Origin: Cydia pomonella
Taxonomy: Eukaryota; Arthropoda; Insecta; Lepidoptera; Tortricidae
Length of the DNA stretch: 64,000 nt
Direction: 5' to 3'
Assembly: GCF_033807575.1 (NCBI RefSeq)
Contig: NC_084705.1
Location: 16,486,019 to 16,550,018, forward strand
The position numbers were made by a program, and so were the translations under genes. Below are positions 23,561 to 34,152 of the stretch, piece by piece. The notes beneath the pieces were generated by a model. The model was not told the origin of the DNA and did not search any database. It worked only from the letters and a program-made list of their open reading frames with translations. Each line of letters begins with the position of its first letter. The first letter of the stretch is position 1.

Positions 23561-23815
23561 TTTTGGTAGGTACATTTTATCAGAGGACTTAATTGGATTA
23601 TTACTACCTATTTTCTAACCAAATACAAATAATTAGAAGATAAAGAATAATCAAGTGAAAAAGTGCATTTAAGTTCAAGTTAAGTGTTCGTAGATTGGTG
23701 TAAAACTGTAAACAAACAATGCTTATCAAATGTTGTCACATTTAAACAAGTCTCAAGTTACGATTCCACCAACTCAAAAACCAAACAATAATTGCATAAT
23801 ATTTCACGACCGATT

Positions 23816-24085
23816 TTTGACGACCGATTTGGCCTAGTGGGTAGTGACCCTGCTTACGAAGGTGATGGTCCCGGGTTCAAATCCTGGTAAGGGCACTTAT
23901 TCGTGTGATGAGCATGGATATTTGTTCCTGAGTCATGGGTGTTTTCTATGTATTTAAGTATTTATAAATATTTATATGTTATATATATCGTTGTCTAAGC
24001 ACACAAACACAAGCCTTATTGAGCTTACTGTGGGACTTAGTCAATTTGTGTAATAATGTCCTATAATATTTATTATTATTTATTG
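23816..24085 (+). mobile_element. tRNA-derived SINE, copy 3
   Basis: Intact copy: CGACCGATTTGGCCTAGTGG, GTAGTGACCC, B-box GGGTTCAAATCC, CCTGAGTCATGGGTG, ATCGTTGTCTAAGC, CTTAGTCAATTTGTG, then a TATTTATTATT tail. A short CACGACCGATTTT repeat lies just upstream. Confidence 0.8.
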
Positions 24086-24104
24086 TATCTCCTTGGATTT
24101 CACG

Positions 24105-24765
24105 GGCCTATAAATCCCGGTCCTTTGATAGGCTTGCGTGGGGATATAGATCCAACACGTAGAGTCCCCTTGGAGAGCTTTAATGTCATGTATAACGCCT
24201 GCTACAATCCGTTCACAGGCCCAACAATAGACACCCATGAACCGGTTGCAGCAGGCATTGGGACTATTGTAGTAAAAGTGAACAGTATAACGGTCTATGG
24301 ATTGAAGTTTGGGAGGACAATGAGACTGGGTTATTGCAAGAGGTCCAGACACCTGCCATAACAATGTTTTCACTAGTTATCGAGGCAGGCGGTGACTCGC
24401 CGCCCACTAGATGGGCCCCTGAAAATGCCGTCGTGAAGACGACCAGGAGCAACACCGGTGTGAGCGGCTCAGGGGTGTCGAGAGGTGTACGCCGCTTTCT
24501 AACCAGTGGCTGATAACAGCCACTGTGCCAACTCGCGTCTTATGCAAGTTTTCACTTCCACCCCTGGAGCATTTAGCTCTAACGACTCCTCTCTGGACGG
24601 CCAATGAAGGCAATCCAGAGCTGAGAGTCCTGCGGGTCCCCTTGGAGTCTACTCCGACCGACGAAGACACGTCGGAGACGGAGACCCTGACCGACTCTCG
24701 GGAGTACTCGGGTCCGTGGGGTCGTTACTCCCCAACAGCTCGCCACAAGCTGCCCTGCGGATAGT
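24105..24765 (+). pseudogene. GC-rich retroelement-like segment with broken reading frame
   Basis: The + strand frame reads NPGPLIGLRGDIDPTRRVPL, NACYNPFTGPTIDTHEPVAA, then stops; further frames read SRAESPAGPLGVYSD and ends ...SSPQAALRI. Composition is much richer in GC than the flanks. I recall similar strings as recurrent hypothetical peptides in lepidopteran genomes, most likely the 5' or ORF1 part of a retrotransposon, but the class is unproven. It directly follows a SINE. Confidence 0.45.
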
Positions 24766-26052
24766 TATTATTTATTTATTATTATTATTTTATTTCAAGA
24801 AAAAAATTATAAACACAATTAGGTGTGAAAGTTAATTGTAATACTTTCATACCTAATAAAGTTATTGATCAAATAAAACCCCAAATTTACTACGAGCCTG
24901 ATCATTGCGGAAGCAACCCAGTATCTCTAGCTAGTCAGTGTTAATAAACAAAAGTGCAATAATACAATTTTGCCAAATTCATGTGGAATTGTAATTTCAC
25001 ATCACATCTCTATAATAGGAATACGAATACGAACAGTATTTAATTCCCTAAATCGCAGTGCGTTGCAAGGGAAAGCTGCCAACTTTTCTGTCACAAGTGG
25101 AATCAACAAATCTCTTGGAGAGCTCTTGGAAAGCTGGACTTAAAATGAATTAGCTTCTCGATATTTATGTTTTATTCATTATTTTAACTTACCTCTCTAC
25201 AAGACTATTGAGGATCCGTAGGAGGTGCATTATTAATTTCACTGTTTTAAAATGTATTATCAAATAACCTCGCATTTTTTTTAAAATACCATTATATTAG
25301 TGTCGGGCCAAGGTCCACAGATTTTATTAGGATATAGTGTAAAAGTACACCATAAACGTCAGCATGAAAATATTATTTTTCCGCACTTTGTCACATCAAA
25401 GTTGGCATAGTTGTCTTGCTGGTCCGACTATAGAAAGATTGAGTAAAAAAACGGTAATTTCAAAAACCTTAAATGGCAATATAATTACTAAGAAAATACT
25501 GACTACTTAATAATAGACAAAATTGTTGCCAGATGAAGGATTTTAAAAATGGCTTGTGATACGATTCACTGGCCTTTTTCTACGGTCTAATTATTATGAA
25601 TAATTTACACAATAGCAAATATGATACCACTACAAATGCGTGCACTTTAGGTCATGCTTACAATAGGTCTGCTCTTGGAAAGTTCTGTTCTATGTTATAT
25701 CATTATATGCATAATTTTTCGCGTAAATCTAAAACTAAGGCAATCCGAGGGTCTAGCCACGCTATCATTTCCATACGTTATTTACGTTTGTCTTAGCGTT
25801 TCGTTTCCTGCATACGGTTGTCATCTTGGCTAGCTCAATGGTCTGTAGAAAGTGTAGAAACGCGTAAAATGTTTATACGGAAAGTGTCAATTTAGCCTAT
25901 TTTGCGATTATATCTGAAAACATTAGTGTAAATTTCCTTCGAATTATTAAAAAAAATAGAATGTGAGATTATTTTTTAATTGGTTTGATGTCACCTCTTT
26001 GTTTTTGTTTGTGACACTTGCAACCTTTTTTTGCGGTCATATATCATATACT

Positions 26053-26336
26053 GGGTGTTTCCTGTAACAGGAGCAATAAATTAAACTGTAGGCTGTACTC
26101 ATCAAATTGACCAACATTTGTTCAAGAACTTTGAAAAATTACTAAATGTTTTGATTTTTATTACACATTGAAGTTAATTCTAAGATGCAATGTATTGCGA
26201 ATTTTGTTATGTTTAAAGCGTGAAAAAGTCAAAAGTCAGTCAACATTTTTAAAAGTTGTTAATCAAAAGTTAGGTATATCGTTTTAGGAGTACAATATAA
26301 TGGTTTAATTATTTGCTCGTGTTACAGGAAACACCC
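26053..26336. mobile_element. MITE with GGGTGTTTCCTGTAAC termini, copy 2
   Basis: Left GGGTGTTTCCTGTAACAGGAGC and right GCTCGTGTTACAGGAAACACCC. The interior AATAAATTAAACTGTAGGCTG matches the copy at 20079. Confidence 0.8.
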
Positions 26337-26460
26337 GGTTTACATTAACAAAACAAATTTATCAAACAAACAATACATGTATATTTCCGTAAATTCCGTA
26401 TTATATGAGCCTAGATCAATATAAAGTAAATAAATTGCTGAGTAAAAAAATAATGATATA

Positions 26461-27066
26461 CAAGGTGTAACAAAAATAGTTTAACGGCATATTCGGTATC
26501 GTGTTTTGATTAGGAAAAAGTAGATGAAAAAATGTATTGACACGTAAATTTTTTGGCCTCTGTATGGAGGGTTGGCTGACTTGGACGACCTGCCCCATAT
26601 ACCCTCTGGACACACATGAATAGGACGTATTGATTAGGGTATTTCTAACCTATGTACAAAGTCTCATTTCAAACGCCACAGTATTGACGGATAAATGAAT
26701 GATTTACGTTTTAATTAATCGGAACAGCCTGTATATATTTAAAGAGTATGTCATGTCACTAGTGTCACTTTAATCTTATCGTCATTGTGAACGAGTAATA
26801 CAGTATGCTCTTATTTATTGATGATTTATTTGAATTAATTTAACTTAAAAAAATATTTTTTAATGTTTATCTAATCAAATTATTTACCATATTAGAACAT
26901 TCCTGAGAAGGAACTCTACTCGGGTTCTGGGTCAATGTCCAGAGAGTAGAGACACGTTGTATTTTTTTTACGTCAATAAAATTTTGGTTTTTCCTAAGCA
27001 GAACAAGTTGGATCAAGATACCGAGTATGCCTTTAAACGGTTCCCCACTATTTTCGTTACACCTTG
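26461..27066. mobile_element. 606-bp inverted-repeat element with TA target duplication
   Basis: Starts CAAGGTGTAACAAAAATAGT after TA (26459-26460) and ends ACTATTTTCGTTACACCTTG before TA (27067-27068). Homology of the arms extends about 60 bp (CGGCATATTCGGTATC / GATACCGAGTATGCC). No transposase frame seen. Mariner-like by its target site. Confidence 0.8.
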
Positions 27067-28629
27067 TATAAATAAAGTTAAGTACATGTATGAGTATTTT
27101 AATTAAAATTTTCTTATAATGTATTTACTGTCTATAATGTATGATTCACACGTTCACTTAAGTAGAAATAAACTCAGGAAACGGTAACTTATTATTGCTT
27201 TACTCCACGCAAACGATATTTTGTTCTAAATGTAGCAGGAAATGGAATTCTATTTGTAGTTAGTCAATAATACGGGGGTTATTGTTGACGTGCTTAACAC
27301 AGACAGGGCGTGCTATTTGGAGAAATTAAAAAGTACACATATTAGTACGGCTCCTACCTAGGAATAGTACATTATTGCAGAGGCCGGGAAAGGGCAATGC
27401 GTGGATGAGTTTCGATTTTGTCAAAGAAGCGAATCCTCGAATTGCTGTTCCTGCCGAGGCATATATTGTACCTACTTTTCTCCAAACATGCGAGGAAATC
27501 AGGTAAAATAAACATAATTTAAGCATCAACCAGCACTCAATCGAACTTTTACATCAAAATCGTCAAATCAATTTCCCTCTTAAATTATTTTTTAAAGTTA
27601 GTTACTATTTAGCCCTTCAGTAGCATTCAATATTCGCTCATTCAATATAATTGAGCAATATAAGCTGTATTTGCACGCATGAGATCCTTAACAAAAATAT
27701 AAAAGTTATATTGACTTTTATTTTATTAAGCGGTATTTGCACGATCAAACCGGTCGTGTAGACGCAGCCCGCGGCTATATTAATTGGCTGTTTGCGCTTT
27801 TCTTAATGGATGTTGTTGTCATGTTTCCAAAAATTAAAAAATAATACAGTAATATCTTCCCGTCCCCTAAAACAATTTTTTTTTTTAATTTGAGTTTGAC
27901 CATAGCGAAGAGCTTCCCGTACTATTTTTGCTACAATGAGGTGAACATTTCCGAGCATATTGGAGGAAACTTATTTTAAAATTTGCAGTTTTGTTGTTTA
28001 ATTAGACACAAAAGGAAGGGGGAGAGAGGGTAAGGGCAATGCAAAGTATGCTAAGTTTCATGCTTTCTACCGAATAGGACCATGCTTTAAGCTAATAAAA
28101 CTAACAACATTTTTATTAGCTTCAGAATGCATTTTGTACCTACGTTTAGAAATAAAAACTATATTTCCCATTATAAAAAAAAATATTTATTTGGTTTACC
28201 AACGACTGTTTTCGCTAGCACAGAAGGAAAATAATACATACAAGCACTTTTAGTGATATTCTAAGTGCAACAATCACTTAAAGGTAAACACAGCATGCAT
28301 TTCATACAATGAAAAAACAAAATCGATCCGACAAATATAACTTAACAACTATAATGCAATGTTTTTTACTATACATGTTTCAATATACTAGTTGTGGATA
28401 GACAATTAAGTACTAATTTTTTGAATTTGCTTAGCGAATCAAAGTGTATATCCGTATGATCACTGCATGCATTTAGAATGTTACATAACCGCGGTATGGG
28501 TGAGTTGCTGCCAAGAACAGTTCGTCTAAGAGGGGGACAGAGTGGAGTAATGGGTTTTCGGGGAGTTCGATATGGAGCACGGAAAGACAGAAGCTCTAAT
28601 ATTATCTATAAGTTTTTACAAGAAAAAAT

Positions 28630-28652
28630 GTAATATATATATATATATATAT
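28630..28652. repeat. (AT)n microsatellite
   Basis: An alternating AT run of about 22 bp. Other AT runs occur near 34118-34151, 39160-39184 and 50288-50329. Confidence 0.8.
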
Positions 28653-28969
28653 TATATTTCCTACATAAATACTTAGGTAAATCACCAGACACTAAATCAC
28701 ACGCCTAGGCGAAGTATTACAAATAGCTACTTGGAAACAATAATAAATTTGATACATGAAAACTTATCAAAAATTGCGTGAGTTAATGCTATGAAAGAAT
28801 CTAGGAGTAAAGGAATTTGACCGAACTGTCAATAGTAACAGGCAAATTTACATTCCACTAAAACGTTTTACTAGACCACTAGGTTATTAATCTTCAATAC
28901 GTTTGGTTTAAGTATTGAACTGTTTCCTTAAGGTATATAAATTCAATATAACGCGCACAGTAAATACTT

Positions 28970-29216
28970 ATCCCATCAAAACATTTTCATGTAAAATGTT
29001 GCCAAAACGAAACCATAAGGCTCGTACTGCCAAAAAGTTATCAGATCTCTTGTATTTATAGCCAAGCTTCTAACTCTACAAGCCCTAACTTCGCAAACTC
29101 TACACCTTAGTGTTTATGAAGTTAGGGCTTGTAGAGTTAGAATCTTGGCTCTACATTAGCTTTTTGACAGTGCGATCCTTATGGTTCCGTCTTCACAACT
29201 TTTTACATGTTTTTAA
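28970..29216. mobile_element. Palindromic MITE with perfect 25-bp inner hairpin arms
   Basis: The outer ends ATCCCATCAAAACATTTTCATG and CTTTTTACATG... are imperfect inverted repeats. The inner arms 29068-29092 and 29118-29142 are perfect reverse complements (TTCTAACTCTACAAGCC...). A half copy with the same outer end is at 54597-54735. Confidence 0.75.
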
Positions 29217-30647
29217 CTATAGAAAACCCTGAAATACGTAACTGGGGGCATATTTTATACATCTGCTTTTTTTTACTGATTCCCCATACAAATTTCAACC
29301 CCTTTTTCCCCCTAACGCCCTTTTCCTTCCCCTTTTCATCCTTATGGGGTGATATTGGGGTTGAAAACTATTTTATATCCTTCCCCATAACAAAAACTAT
29401 CTACATACCAAATTACAACTAAATCGTTTCAGCGGTTATTGATTCCCCATTCAAAATGTACACCCCTTTTTCATCCTGTTAGGGACTAAATATTTATATT
29501 TTTTGAATTGTTTTGTTGTTTATGAACTATTACTACCCTACATAACAAATTTCAGCTTCCTAAGACTTCAGGAAGTACCCTAAGGGTTTTGATGATCATC
29601 GTGGGTGACTCAGTGACGTGACAAAATTGGGGTTTGTTAGATATTAATAAAATCTAAAGTATGATCTATGCAATGATTTTTTTATGCTTAATAAGTCTAC
29701 TATTAACATTATATCCCGAGATTTTTGTTTATATGGTAATCCAAACCCAAGTTATGAGGGTTCAAAAAAACGACGAAGTGCTTCGAGAAAAGACAGGTAG
29801 TGCCCTTGTGCTTCGCTTTACTCGTCTTGGCTGTGGCACTGCCGTGCCCCCTGATATTGATACTAGGCTATGCCCGCAACCTCGCCACGAAGAAGTTGTT
29901 AGAGCTAGACCAAGATAAGTTGGCTGCGATTTTGTCAGCCCAGACAGTGCAAGTGTTATTTAAACGTCAAATTTCTATGAAATTATGACGTGCCCTATAC
30001 CCTCCCACTTCCCACTTTGTACTCTCATACAATTTGCAACCCCCCACTGCAACATTGATAATAAGTACTTATCTATTTTTAATATTGGTAGGACAACATT
30101 TATAATATTGATATGACGAATTAGTTCTTTAATTATTTAACTGTATGTTTTAGTACTATGCATCAGTGGCGGATCGTTCAAAGAACTCGATTCCCACCGG
30201 CTTGTCTAGTTTCAGTCCGTTGTCAGTCCGTCCGTTACTGTCACAATCGGTTCATGGAGAAAAGGAATGCAAAATTAGCTCCGGGTTCCCTACGAATATT
30301 TGTGACGCGCCGCCACTGCTATGCATGTACATATATCTACTTGCTTATTAAAATGCATGCACATATTATATGAATGACTACTTTTTTATGTCAATTGAAT
30401 TTACACATTGGGTGCAATGCTCCGAAGTTAACAATTATTATCGAATGGTCTAGCTAATTGAATAATATTCCTATTTATGCGTATTCGCACCACACTTACT
30501 ACATTTTTTAAGGATGACATATATAATTACGTGTCTAACACGCCATTTAACGTAACATTCTCGGTTCTCACGACATATCACTCTAAATGTCTGACGTCAA
30601 AATAACTCTAGACTTGATTTGACTTTTCACCTTTTACTCCGGTCTTA

Positions 30648-31130
30648 AATCAGTACCCCTAGTGTAAATTTAGTCGATAGCGAAACGTGACGTACGCGTT
30701 TGCGTTAAGTCTCATTTTGTATGGGTTTTTGAACAGCGCGCCAAGCGGGACGTTTCGGAAAGTCAAAAATCTCATACAAAATGACACTTAACGCAAACGC
30801 GTACGTACGGAAGGTGGAGGTAAGGAAATAAATCTCCATGTACCAAAAAGTGTCATCAAAAAACCTTAAATAGGTGGCGCTTCAATACCTAGAATACTTG
30901 AACAAAAAAATCAAATCATAGACAGCGCAATTCACTCCGTCAATAACGCCTAGGTTCTTAGCTACTCTAGCGCTACTCTGGAGAGATTTGGAACTATTAT
31001 TTATAGTTGACAGCTGGACACTTTTGCAACAGTTCTACCATAAGAGATGTCACTCCTCTTAATTCCACATTCCATACGCGTACGTCACGTTTCGCTGTCG
31101 AAAATATTTACACTAGGGGTACAGGAAAAT
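30648..31130. mobile_element. MITE with CCCCTAGTGTAAAT termini, copy 1, interrupted
   Basis: The left end (TACCCCTAGTGTAAATTTAG...) and right end (ATATTTACACTAGGGGTACA) are inverted repeats, with a GCGCCAAGCGGGACGTTT core. The element is split by a 269-bp insertion at 30807-31075. An unbroken copy is at about 49792-49982. Confidence 0.8.
30807..31075. mobile_element. 269-bp element nested in the MITE at 30648, with about 10-bp target duplication
   Basis: ACGCGTACGT occurs immediately before (30797-30806) and after (31076-31085) the insert, as expected for a target duplication. The insert's ends GGAAGGTGGAGGTAAG and CTTAATTCCACATTCC are imperfect inverted repeats. Superfamily not determined. 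Confidence 0.75.
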
Positions 31131-31499
31131 AAACGGTTTTTCGTCAATCTCGTCCGCTTTACAAATTGGATCTTAAAACTGATTTTGATACATAGAGAAT
31201 TAAACAAGCAATTCAGATATTTGGGTTTGGCATTAATAAAGTAATCTAAAATAACACGTCTAACTATCTATCTACCTAGCTAAAATTATAAATACCTACC
31301 TACCTACATATACATTATTACCAGTATACGGTAAAACGAAACATGAATATCAATATTATAAGCCGTACATTTATAGACCTTGTATAGACTGTAATTATTG
31401 CATAAAATTTTATTGATCCATAAATTTTTATTACTGGAATCATACAAAACATACTTTTTACAGATTAAATTATGATATACTGAGACTTTGATAAAAAAA

Positions 31500-31673
31500 A
31501 TGAGAACTGAATTCAAGATGCAAAGCCCAATATTTGGACTATTCGTTATAGTGTTTTTGGCATCTGACGTACTATCAAAATCAAGGCGATTCTCAAAACT
31601 ACAGACGGATGCGCTGTCCAAAACGAGGTGTGATTTGATGTGCATTGACGTCACCAAGGAAAATAGAACACAA
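31500..31673 (+). CDS. Kal1: Kal1 exon 1: signal peptide and start of Cys box
   Basis: 174 bp, 58 codons, donor CAA|GTAAGT. Encodes IFGLFVIVFLASDVLS as hydrophobic core and TRCDLMC. Confidence 0.85.
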
Positions 31674-34115
31674 GTAAGTAGTATTAAAGACGGTAAAAAT
31701 ATAAGGACATTAATCCTCGCACCAATATTTTGGTGAAGAAGACCAAAATATTGGTGTAAGTAGGGTAATCTTTTTATTGCAAAATACTCAAATCATAATT
31801 TTTAGGGTTCCGTACCTGAAAAAGGGAAAGTCCCTTTTTCAGGTACGGAACCCTTATAGGATCACTTTGTTGTCCGTCCGTCCGTCCGTCCATCCGTTGT
31901 CTCGCAATAATCTCGGAATACCTACTCGCAATCCATCCCACTCGCGCAAATTGATTGCTGCACAGGAGATGCTCTCAATCAATACCTATCATATCAATTG
32001 GTATTTTTAAAATTTGAACTTGCCTCAAGAGTAGCGTTGTCCGTCAGGGAACGCGTTGAGGTATCAAGTTGTAATTTAAACAATATACTAAGATCTACAG
32101 TCACTTGAAGCTGTGAATAATCTTGAAAAATTTATAAGTTAACGTAAAAACAAAAAAAAGATACAAACGTTTATGTCGCAAAATACGTATATCTCGACAC
32201 TCTCAAGGGAATAAAAAATCATAGGGTACATGCCGTTGACCTAGAACTATGAAATTTGGCAAGTAATATCGTCTTATACTACAAGTACAGTGAAAAATCA
32301 CAAAATTTTACATTTGTTAAAAAAAAATAGTAAAATTGGTACGGAACCCCAGATTTCCAATTTTAAGCTTGGACTGCTTATTAAAAAATATATACCATAA
32401 AATTAAACTTTTGACAGAAACATGTTTATTTGGTTTATTTTTTTTTACTATTAAACTTAAGAAAATAATTAAAGGAAACATGCCGAAAAGTACACAGACC
32501 GATCGATCTAAACGTAAATCTAAGTAATTAGGTAATTAGAGTGCGTTACTATGAGATATGAACAATATATTCGCTTGTTTTTATTCAGTGCCGCTCACAA
32601 TGCCGGATGCAAGAGCAAAAGCCAGGAACGTGCCCCAGTAACGACCTCCCGCAGTGGCAAGCCGCTTGTGTAGAGGCCTGCAACTTGGACTACCAGTGTG
32701 ACGGGACCCAGCGGTGCTGCCACCACGGATGTGGCTCTACCTGCAGCGAACCCGTGGACCTACTGACGTTGCCAGGTACCTACAGACCATCCAGGTAACT
32801 GGGCAACCAGTGTCACGGGACCCAGTGTCGATTGCCACCACAACGGATGTGTAGTGCTGCTATTACCTATGTTGGCTGTTGCTGGTTGGTTGTTGTCCCC
32901 TAGATCTACGGACTCAGTAAGATACGAGTACCTACTACGTCATTAGGCGGGTCCACACGGAGCGAGCATACGCGCGAGGCAATATCCTAGCACACAAAAC
33001 GGCGACTGTAGACGTGCCTCGGCCACTGTAGGCGGCGCGCTCGGGCGAGGAAAACGCGTAGCTAACTAGCTACTCGTTTCAGCATAGAAATGGACGCCAC
33101 CTAACTGTGTAAGGTCGGGTGAGGTAAGAGAAACATAGTCTATTTTGTTCGCGGCAAGAGTACCGTATGAGGAAAGTCCTTTTACTTAAGTATTTTATTT
33201 ATGCAGGCGTTTTTTTTAGGAATTTAATTTAATCTTTTAGTATCTCCAATTGTTTATTTTCCCTATAAGTGTTTCTCTCTATGGAGAGCACCACGTAATC
33301 ACCGATCAGCCGTCATAGAAAAATAACGTGTCAGTCGCCTCGACCCGGGCCCGGGCCGGTCTAGCTTGAGTCATTCTTTAGAGTCACAAATGGGAGTCCT
33401 TAATATGCCCGTATGCGTTTATTAGTTAAACAAGGAAAACAACCGAAATAAAATCATGTAAAGAACATGCTACGTACTAGGTATAGGTACATCAATGAAC
33501 TTCGATGTCACGATTCACAATAGAATTTCCGACATCGCGTCAGACATACTAGAACAAGATCCATTGCTCTCAATAGAAAGCTTTACAATAACAGGCAAAC
33601 ACAGACAATGGTTTGAACGATGTTGAAAACATTGTAATATAATAACATATACCTGCATAACAAACACACAAACACGCAAACACATAGACACGTCTGACAA
33701 TGGTTTGAATAATGATAAGAGGCAACAGGAGTGGTCATTTCTATACAAACGTACTCGATTGTTTCCTCCGTGGTTTTTGAAGCTAGAGCAATGATTTTTT
33801 TTAAAAACAGATTATTATTATTAATATCTGTGTCGGACTTTTTTGATAGTTTTGTTTCTTAAGGCGCCAGTACACTTCAAATATTCGCAAACGTCTTAAT
33901 TTACTAGGCCGCAAAGAGAAGCATGATATCCAAAACTGACTTCAATTTGCCTAAAAAGCAAAACAGTCCGACACAGATAATTTCATTATTATTTAGATAT
34001 CAAAATTTCGTAAAACTTGGTTAAGATTTGGAGGAGGAAACAGTCAAGTACGAAACATCATTTTTCGAGATTTTTACCGCGCAGTATTTTTCGCCTAACC
34101 TGGCGTTTCCCTTAT

Positions 34116-34152
<37 letters not shown>

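Larger units (their letters stand above)
18757..31499. other. Large region without an accepted coding gene
   Basis: 12.7 kb between the secreted-protein gene and Kal1. An AATAAA at 19362-19367 may serve the former. Identified contents: MITEs at 20079-20423, 26053-26336, 26461-27066, 28970-29216 and 30648-31130; SINEs at 20790-21245 and 23816-24085; a GC-rich palindrome at 21530-21660; a GGGTTCCGTA repeat at 22978-23217; a possible promoter near 23380-23560; a GC-rich retroelement-like block at 24105-24765; and a coding-like patch at 29795-29990. AT-rich stretches such as 19380-20070, 21670-22970, 24780-26040 and 27070-28960 show nothing I can identify. Confidence 0.5.
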
